Positions 17,757 through 26,091 of a stretch of 50,245 bases of DNA are shown here, in pieces (position 1 is the stretch's first letter; every line of letters starts with the position of its first letter). The position numbers and the translations under genes are program-made. The notes beneath the pieces were generated by a model. The model was not told the origin of the DNA. It ran no database searches and was given only the letters and a program-made list of their open reading frames with translations. Source of the stretch: Catenulispora pinistramenti. GTDB lineage: Bacteria; Actinomycetota; Actinomycetes; Streptomycetales; Catenulisporaceae. The stretch spans positions 1-50,245 of the forward strand of contig NZ_JAAFYZ010000058.1 in the NCBI RefSeq assembly GCF_018274385.1, read 5' to 3'.

Positions 17757-18817
17757 GATGTGCGCACTCTCGGGTCGAGGATCGGGTAGAGCAGTTCGGC
17801 CAGCAGGTTCATCACGATCACCGCGGCCGAGAAGAAGATGAACAGCCCTTCCAGCAGCGGCTGGTCCGGCACGGTCAGCGCCTCGTAGAACAGCGACCCG
17901 AGCCCGGGCCAGGAGAAGATGGTCTCGGCCAGGATCGAGCCGGACACCGCGGTGCCCAGGTTCAGGAACACCAGCGTGACGGCCGGCAGCATCGAGTTCG
18001 GCACGGCGTGCTTGCGCCGCACGTCGTCCTCCCGCAGCCCCTTGGCCCGCGCCGTGGTGAGGTAGTCGGAGCCGACCTCCTCCAGCAGCGTGGCGCGCAT
18101 CGTCAGCAGATACTGCGCGTACAGCACCGCGACCAGCGTCAGACACGGCAGCACCAGATGCCGGAAGTGGTCCCAGATCACCGGGAACAGCCCGTGCACG
18201 TTCGGCGAGCTCATGCCGCCGGTCGGGAACATCCCCGGGATCGGCCCGAAGCCGACGCTGAACACCATGATCATGATCAGCGCGAGCCAGAACGTCGGCA
18301 TCGACCACAGCACCAGCGCGATGCCGGTGTTGGCGCGATCCGATCGGCTGCCGTTCCGCCACGCCGAGCGCACGCCGATCCGCAGCCCCAGGAACGCCGA
18401 GATCAGCGTCGCGGTGCCGACCAGGTAGACCGTGGCCCAGACGTGGCTGCCGATCAGAGAGCTGACAGAGGTCTTGTATTGGTAGGACGTGCCCAGGTCG
18501 CCCCGCACGATGCGGGACGTGTAGTCGCCGAACTGCGAGATCAGCGGCTTGTCGATGCCGAACTGGTGGCGCAGCGTGGCCAACTGGGCGTTGGTCATGG
18601 CCCGGCCCCGGGTCAGGGACCGCACCGGGTCGCCGGGCACGACGCGGAACAGGAAGAAGCCGGTGAACACCACGGCCAGCATGCTCACAGCGGCCCCGAC
18701 CAGGCGGCCGACGACGTAACGCAGGGGGATGACGGGCCCGCGCCGGGCCGCCGCGCCCCCTTCCGGGGCGGGCGGCACGGCGGCGGTGTCCGGCAGTGCG
18801 GAGGCGGTGATCGACAC
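17753..18817 (-). CDS. Oligopeptide ABC transporter permease (OppB-like)
   Basis: Inner-membrane permease of 354 residues. After a 30-residue cytoplasmic N-terminus comes the OppB signature (helix GAAVSMLAVVFTGFFLFRVV, then PGDPVRSLTRG) and the large extracytoplasmic loop with FGIDKPLISQFGDY and GDLGTS. The C-terminal half holds the EAA loop (ARAKGLREDDVRRKHAVPN) and further helices. It begins with GTG three bases after the binding-protein gene, so it is translated from the same message. It forms the pore with the OppC-like permease. Confidence 0.92.
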   Translation of the reverse strand: MSITASALPDTAAVPPAPEGGAAARRGPVIPLRYVVGRLVGAAVSMLAVVFTGFFLFRVVPGDPVRSLTRGRAMTNAQLATLRHQFGIDKPLISQFGDYTSRIVRGDLGTSYQYKTSVSSLIGSHVWATVYLVGTATLISAFLGLRIGVRSAWRNGSRSDRANTGIALVLWSMPTFWLALIMIMVFSVGFGPIPGMFPTGGMSSPNVHGLFPVIWDHFRHLVLPCLTLVAVLYAQYLLTMRATLLEEVGSDYLTTARAKGLREDDVRRKHAVPNSMLPAVTLVFLNLGTAVSGSILAETIFSWPGLGSLFYEALTVPDQPLLEGLFIFFSAAVIVMNLLAELLYPILDPRVRTS

Positions 18818-18820
18818 GTG

Positions 18821-20722
18821 CTACTCGCGTTCTTCGGCGCTCGCGGTGCGCCGCCGGCGCATCAGCACCAGGCCGCCGCCGCCCACGACCACCACGATCA
18901 CGACCACGATGCCGATGACCAGACCGGTGGAACTCGATGACGACTTCGACGAGGACCCCGAGGCCGCCGACGCGGCGGCGGGCTTGGCGGACCAGAAGGA
19001 CCAGTAGCCGTCCTGGCCCCAGTACACGCCCTTGGGCTGCGGCTGCTTGTCCCACGAGCCGATCACGTCGGACCGGTAGGCCTCCAGGACGTCCGGGTAG
19101 TACAGGACGTTGATGTAGGCGTCGGTGTAGAGCACCTGCTCCATCTGCTTGACGTCATCGGCGCGGGTCGCCGGGTCGTACTCGGTGATCTGCTTGGCGT
19201 ACAGCGCGTCGAAGTTCTTGTCGCAGAGGAAGTCGTCGGTGGCGCCGGTCTTGCCGGGGGCGCTGGGGCGGGTGGCGCAGGTCTGGATCGACAGCACGGC
19301 GTCCGGGTCCGGGTTCGCCGTCCAGCTGTCGAAGGCCAGGTCGAAGTTGCCGGCCACCTCGGTGTCGCCGAGCTTGCCCTGGTCCACCAGCGAGGTGGTG
19401 GTGGCGATGCCGACGGCCTTGAGGAATTCGGCGACGTAGGTCGCGTCCTGGGTGTCGTCGGGCCGGTTGGTCTCGCCCATCAGACGCAGGTTCAGCGGCT
19501 TGCCGTCGGGCATCGTCCGCATCCCGTCCGAGCCCTTCTTGAACCCGGCGGCGTCCAGCATCTGGTTGGCCTTGTCCGGGTCGTAGGTGTAGGCCGTCGA
19601 GGGGTCCGGACTCCAGTGATAGGTGGAGAACACCGGCGGGATGTAGCCGCTGCCGGTCGTGCCGTAGCCGCCGAGCGTCTTGGTGACCAGCGTCTTGGTG
19701 TCGATCGCGTACATCAGCGCCTGGCGGAACTGCTGGTTCTGCAACGCCGGGCTGCCGTCGCCGAACGCCTGCCCGGTCGCGGTGGTGGCGCCGGGGTTGA
19801 CCGCCAGCGCGTAGAAGCGCTTGCCGGGGGCGTCATTGGTGACGATGTCGGACTGGCCCTTCAGCGACTCGTACTGCGCCGGGGTCAGGCCGTCAACGAA
19901 GTCGATCTCACCCTTCTTCAGGGCCTCCACTTCGGAGTCGGCGTCCTTGTAGAACTTGAAGACCAGGTGGTCGAAGGCCGGCTTGCCGCGCCAGTAGTCC
20001 GGGTTGGCGTCCAGCGTCAGGTACTGGTCCTTCTGGTAGCCGGTGAGGATGAACGGACCGTCGCCGACCACCGGGAACTGGGTGTCGTTGTTGAAGGTGC
20101 CGATGTCCTTCACGTGCCCGGCCCAGATGTGCTCCGGCACGATCGGCACGTCCAGCGCCAGCATCGTGGACTGCGGCTGCTTCAAGGTGATGACCAGCTG
20201 GTTCCCGGTCGCCGTCACCTTGGCGAAGTTGGCGACGAAGTTGCCGTTCGCGGTGGCCGCGTCCGGGTTGGTCATCATCAGGTTGTAGGTCCAGGCCGCG
20301 TCCGCCGCGGTCACCGGCTGGCCGTCGGACCACTTCATCCCGTCGCGGATGGTGTAGGTCCAGGTCAGCTTGTCGGCCGAGGTGGTCCAGGAGGTCGCCA
20401 GCGCGCCGATCGGATGGTCGTCGGTCGGGTCGTAGTTGGTGAGGAAGTCGTACATCAGCCGGTGGATCTGGGTCGGCAGCGCGCGCTGGGCCAGGAACGG
20501 CGACAGCGAGTCGATGGTGCTGGTGACCCCGACGGTCAGGGTCTTGCCGCTGCTGGAAGCAGAGGCCGTATCCGCCTCGGAGTATGTGCTCTGGCTATGT
20601 GCGCCGCGCGCCTGCGCCTGCGCCGGACCGGACGCGGCGGCGGCCGGAGCGCTCAGCACCGCCGCCCCGGCCAGGGCCGCCGCGAGGGCGAAAGCACGTC
20701 GTCGGGGGTTTCGGAAAGGCAT
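18821..20722 (-). CDS. Peptide-binding protein (SBP family 5) with C-terminal membrane anchor
   Basis: Extracellular solute-binding protein family 5, 633 residues, first gene of the importer operon. Residues 1-30 are a signal peptide; the SBP_bac_5 fold runs from about 55 to 560 with typical segments (DSLSPFLAQRALPTQIHRLMYD, WSDGQPVTAADAAWTYNLM, ALMYAIDTKTLV). There is no lipobox cysteine after the signal peptide. Instead a Ser-rich linker and a hydrophobic helix (GLVIGIVVVIVVVVGGGGLVLM) followed by RRRR end the protein, so it is probably anchored through its C-terminus. ATG 20722 follows GAGGAT. The promoter is TTGACG-N17-CACACT. Predicted ligand: oligopeptides, possibly wall-derived. Confidence 0.92.
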   Translation of the reverse strand: MPFRNPRRRAFALAAALAGAAVLSAPAAAASGPAQAQARGAHSQSTYSEADTASASSSGKTLTVGVTSTIDSLSPFLAQRALPTQIHRLMYDFLTNYDPTDDHPIGALATSWTTSADKLTWTYTIRDGMKWSDGQPVTAADAAWTYNLMMTNPDAATANGNFVANFAKVTATGNQLVITLKQPQSTMLALDVPIVPEHIWAGHVKDIGTFNNDTQFPVVGDGPFILTGYQKDQYLTLDANPDYWRGKPAFDHLVFKFYKDADSEVEALKKGEIDFVDGLTPAQYESLKGQSDIVTNDAPGKRFYALAVNPGATTATGQAFGDGSPALQNQQFRQALMYAIDTKTLVTKTLGGYGTTGSGYIPPVFSTYHWSPDPSTAYTYDPDKANQMLDAAGFKKGSDGMRTMPDGKPLNLRLMGETNRPDDTQDATYVAEFLKAVGIATTTSLVDQGKLGDTEVAGNFDLAFDSWTANPDPDAVLSIQTCATRPSAPGKTGATDDFLCDKNFDALYAKQITEYDPATRADDVKQMEQVLYTDAYINVLYYPDVLEAYRSDVIGSWDKQPQPKGVYWGQDGYWSFWSAKPAAASAASGSSSKSSSSSTGLVIGIVVVIVVVVGGGGLVLMRRRRTASAEERE

Positions 20723-20785
20723 GGCATCCTCACAGCGATATCGGTGCAGCCCTGCGGGGCGGGTGTCCGCGTAAGTCGTGCGCCG

Positions 20786-20814
20786 AGTGTGGCAATTCCT
20801 TGAGGAGTCGTCAA
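20786..20814 (-). promoter_or_regulatory. Promoter of the peptide-importer operon, TTGACG-N17-CACACT
   Basis: Minus strand: -35 TTGACG (20814-20809), 17-base spacer, -10 CACACT (20791-20786), inside the block TGCCACACTC. The block and spacing are the same as in the promoter of the C39 peptidase gene at 23351-23379. The expected leader is about 55 bases. Confidence 0.6.
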
Positions 20815-20957
20815 GAGTCCACGTATTGTTCGGCCAAGAAACCACATATTCTGCTGATGGCGAGGGACGTCGGCCTTCCCTCGCGGGCGCGCCCCACTAC
20901 GCTGGGGGCAGCGTGCGTCCGCACGCTGCCCGCCCCGGCCAGTGGAGTCCCGAGGAG

Positions 20958-21764
20958 ATGAAGGAAGAACTGCTCGACGCGGTCCTCCCCGAGGAGCGCC
21001 GCCTGCGCATCGCCGCGCAGCTGCGCCGCGACACCCGAGTGCGGGTCGAGGACCTGGCCGCCCGTTACGGCGTCTCCGGCGAGACGATCCGCCGCGACCT
21101 GCAGGTCCTGGAGGAACGCGGCATCTTGCGCCGGGTCTACGGCGGAGCCGTCGCGCAGGAGACCCGGGGCTGGGAACCCGGCGCCGACGAGCGGGCCATC
21201 GCCCGGCTGGACCCCAAGCGGGCCATCGCCGCCGCGGTCGCCGCGCTGGTCGAACCGGGGGAGACGCTGGTCTTCGACCTGGGCACCACGGTCGCCGAGA
21301 CGGCCCGCGCGCTGCCCGCCACGTTCAGCGGCCGGGCGCTGTGCGTCGGGCTGCCGACCGCCGCCGAACTGGCCGGCCGCGAGGGCGTCGAGGTGCACCT
21401 GGCCGGCGGTCAGGTGCGGCGCGACGACCTGTCCTGCGTCGGCCCGGGCTCGGAGAAGTTCTTCGAGCGCTTCTTCGCCGACCGGGCCTTCATCGCGGCC
21501 TCCGGCGTGCACCTCAAGGCCGGGGTGACCAGCGACCGGCTGGAGGAGATCCCGGTCCGGCAGGCGATCCTGGCCCAGGCCCAGGCCGTCTACGTGCTCG
21601 CCGACGGCGCCAAGCTCGGCCGGGTCGCGGTCGGCCGGGTGTGCCCGCTGTCCGCGGTCACCGCGATCGTCACCGACTCCGGCGCCGACCCCGAGGCGGT
21701 GCGCGCGCTGGAGCAGAGCGGGACCCGGGTGATCGTCGCGCCGACCGGCTCCGAGCTCGACTGA
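20958..21764 (+). CDS. DeoR-family transcriptional regulator
   Basis: DeoR/GlpR-type repressor of 268 residues. The N-terminal helix-turn-helix (about 13-65) carries the family hallmark VSGETIRRDLQVLEERG, followed by RRVYGGAV. The C-terminal DeoRC sensor fold has LVFDLGTTVAETARAL and the phosphate-loop-like segments usual for binding phosphorylated sugars. It is transcribed divergently from the peptide-importer operon, with 235 bases between starts, so control of that operon is likely. Family knowledge points to a sugar phosphate as effector, which would fit the amino-sugar kinases nearby. ATG 20958 follows GGAG at a spacing of ten; a longer in-frame start at 20778 would run through the shared promoter region and is rejected. 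Confidence 0.92.
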   Translation: MKEELLDAVLPEERRLRIAAQLRRDTRVRVEDLAARYGVSGETIRRDLQVLEERGILRRVYGGAVAQETRGWEPGADERAIARLDPKRAIAAAVAALVEPGETLVFDLGTTVAETARALPATFSGRALCVGLPTAAELAGREGVEVHLAGGQVRRDDLSCVGPGSEKFFERFFADRAFIAASGVHLKAGVTSDRLEEIPVRQAILAQAQAVYVLADGAKLGRVAVGRVCPLSAVTAIVTDSGADPEAVRALEQSGTRVIVAPTGSELD

Positions 21765-21767
21765 GCC

Positions 21768-21827
21768 CTGAGTCTGATCGCTCTGAGTCTGATGACCCTG
21801 GGCCTGATCGCTCTGGGCCTGATCGGG
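21768..21827. repeat. Four 15-bp tandem repeats after the deoR-family gene
   Basis: Consecutive units CTGAGTCTGATCGCT (21768), CTGAGTCTGATGACC (21783), CTGGGCCTGATCGCT (21798) and CTGGGCCTGATCGGG (21813). The array begins three bases after the TGA stop of the DeoR-family gene and lies between convergent genes. Confidence 0.92.
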
Positions 21828-21893
21828 CCGAAGCTCAACGGGCCTGTGAGCCCGACCGGTCCTGAGGTTTTGAGGAAGCCGTCCGGTCCCGGC

Positions 21894-23300
21894 TCACCAG
21901 GTCGGGTTGTTCGGATCCGCGACGGGCGGCAGCGCCAGGTCGTGCGGCTTGTAGACGTAGGCCACGCCGCCGGAGCCGGAGCCGGTGGTGCCGTCGGTGC
22001 GGGTCCAGTATGTCCGCAGCCAGATGTTCTCCAGCTGGCCGCGCTGGTAGACGTGCCGTACCGCCGCGTCCGAGGGTGAGAACGGGTCGTCCACGATGAA
22101 GTCCCCGGTCGCGGTGAACCCGACGACCACCATCAGGTGCCCGGCGGTGCCGTAGCCGGAACCGGTCAGCTCGCCGTTGTCGAAGGCCACTGAGATCGCC
22201 ACCGGGATCCCGGCCTTGACCAGCGTCTCCAGGGCGTCGACCGAGGGCAGCTGGACGATCTCGGCGTCCAGCCCGTAGTGCGCGGCGTAGGCGGCGTTGA
22301 AGGGCCAGTTGCCGGTGCCCCGGTAGGCGTAGTCATACGTCGAGCGGGCCGCGTAGTCCACGCTCGGGTCGGCGTAGGACGGGTCCACCCACGCCAGGTC
22401 CGCCGCGCTCGGCCCGTCGCCCCAGTACTCGGCGATCATCTCGCTGGACGTCGGGCTGCACCAGGCGTCCCCGCCCCCGCCGTACTGGTTGTACTGCCCG
22501 ACGTGGATCTGCTGCGAGTATCGCGGAACCGCCAGCTCGGTGCCCTCGGCGCCGCCGAGCGGGCTCGGGGTGACGCCGGTGCGGGCCGGCACGGCCGAGG
22601 CGAACGCGCCGAGCTGCCACAACCGCGGCGAGGCGGTGCTGGTCGGCAGCCGGTACAGCGTGGCCCGCAGCTGGTAGGCCTGGATCGAGTGCCCGGCCGC
22701 GGCATTGAAGGTGTCGGTGTCGACCTGGCCGTAGACCCCGGCCGAAGGGCTGGTGGAGGTGCGGTCGATGTCGGTGTCGCCGGAGGCCCAGTCGCCCATG
22801 TCCAGCCAGCCGGTCTGGTGCCCGTCCTCCATCGTCGCGTTCAGCTCGACCTCCAGCCAGGTGCCGGCCGGGGTCTGCGCGTCCCAGGACGAGACCAGCT
22901 CGGTGGCACCGAATCCCGGCGTGTAGGACGGCGAGGTCCAGGTGCTGAAGGCGTAGGTTTTGGTGGTGTGAAGGTAAGGGTCCTTATAGCGCGTGCTGCC
23001 GACGGTGCTGGAGATGGCGATGCCCTGCCGGTCGCCGGCCAGGGCCGTCACCCCGGCCGCGGTGCCGGCCTGGAAGTCGGCCTGGGTGGTCCACTTGTGG
23101 AAGGTGACGCGCTCGCCGGCGGTCGGCGCGGCCCCGGCGGGGACGGTCCGGGCTGTCGCCGGAGCCGGGCTGGTGCCGGGAGCGGCGGCCGCCCCGGTCC
23201 CGGTGCCCGCGATGCCGGTCGCGGTCAGCACTGCCGCGCAGGTCAGGGCCCTCGTCGAGCGCAGTGTGCGCCGGGTGCGAGGTGCGTGGGCGCTGCGCAT
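21894..23300 (-). CDS. Secreted C39-like cysteine peptidase family protein
   Basis: Exported protein of 468 residues. A signal peptide (about 1-40) precedes a beta-rich N-terminal domain (about 62-225, with repeated W/Y and the segments AFSTWTSPSYTPGFGATELVSSWDAQTPAGTWLEV cut across several strands). The C-terminal domain (about 253-430) is peptidase_C39-like with the triad C281 (GDAWCSPTS), H388 (GTAGHLMVVVGF) and D404 (FIVDDPF). Members of this family cut peptides, including cell-wall cross-bridges; the substrate here is inferred. GGAGG lies five bases before the ATG. It is divergent from the amidase gene at 23503 and shares its promoter pattern with the peptide-importer operon. Confidence 0.88.
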   Translation of the reverse strand: MRSAHAPRTRRTLRSTRALTCAAVLTATGIAGTGTGAAAAPGTSPAPATARTVPAGAAPTAGERVTFHKWTTQADFQAGTAAGVTALAGDRQGIAISSTVGSTRYKDPYLHTTKTYAFSTWTSPSYTPGFGATELVSSWDAQTPAGTWLEVELNATMEDGHQTGWLDMGDWASGDTDIDRTSTSPSAGVYGQVDTDTFNAAAGHSIQAYQLRATLYRLPTSTASPRLWQLGAFASAVPARTGVTPSPLGGAEGTELAVPRYSQQIHVGQYNQYGGGGDAWCSPTSSEMIAEYWGDGPSAADLAWVDPSYADPSVDYAARSTYDYAYRGTGNWPFNAAYAAHYGLDAEIVQLPSVDALETLVKAGIPVAISVAFDNGELTGSGYGTAGHLMVVVGFTATGDFIVDDPFSPSDAAVRHVYQRGQLENIWLRTYWTRTDGTTGSGSGGVAYVYKPHDLALPPVADPNNPTW

Positions 23301-23350
23301 GACTGCCTCCGGATGTTCCTCGGCGGTGCTGGGGCCCTCCCCGAACCGGG

Positions 23351-23379
23351 AGTGTGGCAGTCACCCCAGCACCCGTCAA
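23351..23379 (-). promoter_or_regulatory. Promoter of the C39 peptidase gene, TTGACG-N17-CACACT
   Basis: Minus strand: -35 TTGACG (23379-23374), 17-base spacer, -10 CACACT (23356-23351) within TGCCACACTC. The hexamers, spacing and ten-base block match the importer-operon promoter at 20786-20814, while most of the spacer differs. The expected leader is about 45 bases. Confidence 0.6.
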
Positions 23380-23502
23380 GAATCATCTTGGTTTCTTGTT
23401 GATTTTGCGTGACAAACCGCGGTGCCGGCCGCACCATGTCCGAGGAGTCGATCCGGACTCTGATACCCCCACCCCACGATGTCTGGACGGTGTTAGCGAC
23501 AG

Positions 23503-25314
23503 ATGATGAGACGGGATACGAGCCGAGCCCGTGGTGCGCGCCGGCGCGGGGCAGCGCTGGCGCTGGCCGCCGCGGCGCTGCTCACGTTCGGCCTGAGCGG
23601 CGCTCCGGCCCGGGCCGGGACGGTCGGCGGCGGCAGTGTCAACGCGGCCTTCGCCGATGCGGCGCACGCCTACGGGGTACCGCAGCAGGTGCTGGAATCG
23701 GTCTGCTACCTGGAGGGCCGGCTCAGCGCGCACAGCGGTCAGCCCAGCATCGACAACGGCTACGGCTGCATGAACCTGGTGAAGAACGACAAGACCGACA
23801 CCCTGGACCAGGCGGCGAAGCTGACCGGGCTCAGTGTCAGTGCCCTGCAACACGACACGGCCGCCAACATCCGCGGCGGCGCGGCGGTGCTGCGGGCCGC
23901 GGCGCTGACCCTGGCGCCGAAGCTCCCGGCGACGCTGGCCGGCTGGTACGGGCCGATCGCCGCCTACAGCCACGCCTCCTCGCGCTCGGTGGCCGGCATG
24001 TACGCCGACGCGGCGTTCCAGCTGATCCAGACGGGCTTCAGCGGCACGGCCGACGACGGCTCCCAGGTGACCCTGGCGCCGCAGGCGGTCATGCCGGACA
24101 AGTCCAAGCTGGACTCCGTGCCGCTGGCGCCGGCGGCGCTGCCGGCCGGCTGCACGCAGGACAGCAACGTCGACTACCCGTCGGCCGTGGACTGCGTGGT
24201 GCCCACGACGTATGACTGCAACACGGTCAGCGGCGCGTGCACCTACCAGAGCTCGAACCGGCCGACGAGCTTCGCCCTGTACGACGTGACCATCCACGAC
24301 ATCGAGGGCACCGCCGCCGACGCGATCAGCACGTTCCAGGACATCAACAGCGGCGTCAGCGTGCACTACGTCGTCGACAGCGACGGCACCGTCTACCAGA
24401 CGCTCAGAGAGAAGGACATCGCCTACCACGCGGGCAACTTCTGGTACAACGAGCACGCCGTGGGCATCGAGCACGCGGGCATCGACGCCACCGGCTACCA
24501 GTGGTACAACGCCACCGAGTACCTGGCCTCGGCCAAGCTGACCGCATACCTGCTGAACAAGTACAACATCCCGCTGGACCACGCCCACATCAACTCGCAT
24601 GGCACCACCCCGTCGCCGACCGTCGGCACTTCGCCGAACCACGTCGACCCGGGCAAGTACTGGCTGTGGGACTACTACTTCGGGCTGATCCACTCCCTGG
24701 GCGTCGCCTACCCGACCGGGAACACCCCGGCCGCCGGTCTGTTCCGGGTCGACCCGAGCAGCGACCAGGCGCCGGACGGCCCGAACGGGACCGAGACGAC
24801 GGCCAACAACAGCTTCTTCACCCTCTACACCGGTCCCAGTACCAAGGACGCGGTGATCCCCGGCGCGCCGGGCACCGATCCGACGGACGAGACCACGAAC
24901 GTCGAGACCCAGATGCCGTACTACTCCCTGGCCTCCCAGCCGGACCAGGCCGGGACCGGGATGACCATGTACGAGATCTGGTACGGCGAGAACGACCAGC
25001 TCGGCAACTCCACGCCGAGCTACAGCGCGGACGCGAAGAAGGCGTGGCTGGCGGTACCGGCAGGTTCGGCGGTGCCCGTGCACTCCTACGTGGTGAGCCT
25101 GAAGCCGAGCACCGCCGGTGCGACGATCGGCGTCTACGGCCGGCCGACCACCGACGCCTCCGACATCATCGGCACCGCCCCGACCGGCTCGCTGTGGGCC
25201 GCGCCGAAGTCGGTGTTCGAGGACGGGACGAAGAACCTGTGGTTCGGGATCGACTACAACCACCGCGAGGCTTGGGTGCCCAGCTCCGAGGTGACGGTCA
25301 TCGATTGGTACTGA
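23503..25314 (+). CDS. Secreted SLT-like / N-acetylmuramoyl-L-alanine amidase (Amidase_2), second paralog
   Basis: Exported hydrolase of 603 residues with the same layout as the amidase at 12449-14560. Signal peptide about 1-39; SLT-like N-terminal domain (about 45-180) with ESVCYLEG (E71) and NGYGCMNL (85-92); Amidase_2 domain (about 255-400) with inferred zinc ligands H265 (TIHDIEG), H366 (NSHGTTP) and D382 (HVDPG) and base E323 (GIEHAG). The C-terminal 200 residues resemble the SH3-like tail of the paralog (shared IWY and YNHR-AWV segments). Predicted to act on peptidoglycan outside the cell. The ATG at 23503 lacks a clear ribosome site; a second ATG follows directly. It is divergent from the C39 peptidase gene. 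Confidence 0.92.
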   Translation: MMRRDTSRARGARRRGAALALAAAALLTFGLSGAPARAGTVGGGSVNAAFADAAHAYGVPQQVLESVCYLEGRLSAHSGQPSIDNGYGCMNLVKNDKTDTLDQAAKLTGLSVSALQHDTAANIRGGAAVLRAAALTLAPKLPATLAGWYGPIAAYSHASSRSVAGMYADAAFQLIQTGFSGTADDGSQVTLAPQAVMPDKSKLDSVPLAPAALPAGCTQDSNVDYPSAVDCVVPTTYDCNTVSGACTYQSSNRPTSFALYDVTIHDIEGTAADAISTFQDINSGVSVHYVVDSDGTVYQTLREKDIAYHAGNFWYNEHAVGIEHAGIDATGYQWYNATEYLASAKLTAYLLNKYNIPLDHAHINSHGTTPSPTVGTSPNHVDPGKYWLWDYYFGLIHSLGVAYPTGNTPAAGLFRVDPSSDQAPDGPNGTETTANNSFFTLYTGPSTKDAVIPGAPGTDPTDETTNVETQMPYYSLASQPDQAGTGMTMYEIWYGENDQLGNSTPSYSADAKKAWLAVPAGSAVPVHSYVVSLKPSTAGATIGVYGRPTTDASDIIGTAPTGSLWAAPKSVFEDGTKNLWFGIDYNHREAWVPSSEVTVIDWY

Positions 25315-25403
25315 GGCTCTACTGGTGCTGAAGATCTACCGGTACTGAAGATCTATCGGTAATCAAGATCTATCGGTAATCAAGATCTACCAATACTGAC
25401 GAA
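25303..25403. repeat. Five 17-bp tandem repeats derived from the amidase gene's last codons
   Basis: Units CTACTGGTGCTGAAGAT (25319), CTACCGGTACTGAAGAT (25336), CTATCGGTAATCAAGAT (25353), the same again (25370) and CTACCAATACTGACGAA (25387). The gene's own terminal codons plus stop (GATTGGTACTGAGGCT, 25303-25318) match the unit, so the array looks like reiteration of the 3' end. Confidence 0.92.
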
Positions 25404-25406
25404 TCA

Positions 25407-25449
25407 TGGTGCCGTGGCGTGGAATGTTGGGTTCCGCGCCACGGCACCA
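25407..25449. terminator. 18-bp stem bidirectional terminator
   Basis: Arms 25407-25424 and 25432-25449 pair with one G-T wobble around a 7-base loop. It sits between the convergent amidase (plus strand) and membrane-protein (minus strand) genes, so it can serve both. Confidence 0.85.
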
Positions 25450-25471
25450 CGCTGTCTGCCGGCCCGCGTTG

Positions 25472-25903
25472 TCAGCCGCGCCGGGTCAGGACGATCGTCG
25501 ACAGGATGTAGACCCCGCCCGCCACCGCGCACAGGTTGGCCCACGTGTCCTGCCCGTGGCCGCGGACCGTTGAGACGATGAAGCCGCCGACCAGCACCAT
25601 GACCAGCACGTGCAGCGTCACCGAGGACGCGCGCTGCTCGATCGACCGGCCCCGCTCGTCGCTGCTCTGGCCGCGCAGCAGCGACAGCGCCTCCGAGCGC
25701 CGGGAGCCGAAGACCAGGACCACCGCGTAACCGAGCATGACGACCAGCCCGGCGACCGCCATCCCGATGTCGTGGTGGCCCAGGTAGATCGCCAGGAACA
25801 CCCCGCCCATGACGATCGCGGTCACCGGCACGATCCACGACCCCCGCCGGCCGCCGCGCCCCCGCGCGGTCCCCTCCGCTTCCGCGTCAGCATCCGTCGA
25901 CAT
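25472..25903 (-). CDS. Four-helix integral membrane protein
   Basis: Membrane protein of 143 residues. A charged N-terminus (about 1-20) is followed by four hydrophobic helices around WIVPVTAIVMGGVFLAIYLG, IGMAVAGLVVMLGYAVVLVF, VTLHVLVMVLVGGFIVST and NLCAVAGGVYILSTIVL. A charged loop (RSEALSLLRGQSSDERGRSIEQRA) lies between helices 2 and 3. Small membrane proteins of this kind commonly sit beside a small XRE regulator. Here the regulator's stop overlaps this start by 17 bases and GGAGGGG precedes the ATG. The exact function is not known. Confidence 0.85.
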   Translation of the reverse strand: MSTDADAEAEGTARGRGGRRGSWIVPVTAIVMGGVFLAIYLGHHDIGMAVAGLVVMLGYAVVLVFGSRRSEALSLLRGQSSDERGRSIEQRASSVTLHVLVMVLVGGFIVSTVRGHGQDTWANLCAVAGGVYILSTIVLTRRG

Positions 25904-26084
25904 GGAACATCCCCTCCACTGTTGTGCCGAAATACCGGGCGATGCGGATCGCCAGGGGGAGCGAGGGGTCGTAGCGCGACTGCTCGATCGCGTTCACCGT
26001 CTGCCGCGACACCCCGAGCGCCTGCCCCAGGTCCTGCTGCGACTGGCCCTTGGCCTGCCGCAGTGCCCGCATGTCGTTCCGCAT
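25887..26084 (-). CDS. Small XRE-family HTH regulator
   Basis: Cro/CI-type DNA-binding protein of 65 residues, consisting almost wholly of the helix-turn-helix: LRQAKGQSQQDLGQALGVSRQTVNAIE then SRYDPSLPLAIRIARYFGTTVEGMF, the classic layout of compact XRE regulators. The start at 26084 gives the family's normal length; the open frame continues upstream into the promoter, and no strong ribosome site is visible. It overlaps the membrane-protein gene, so the two form an operon. Direct repeats around its -35 box suggest autoregulation. Confidence 0.88.
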   Translation of the reverse strand: MRNDMRALRQAKGQSQQDLGQALGVSRQTVNAIEQSRYDPSLPLAIRIARYFGTTVEGMFHVDGC

Positions 26085-26091
26085 GAATGGA

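Noticed and set aside
20778-20957. N-terminal extension of the DeoR-family protein from an upstream ATG
   Set aside because: It would cover the divergent promoter region and adds 60 residues not typical of the family.
25303-25403. CRISPR-like array
   Set aside because: Units are contiguous 17-mers without spacers; no cas genes are present. The same applies to the repeats at 11061-11165.
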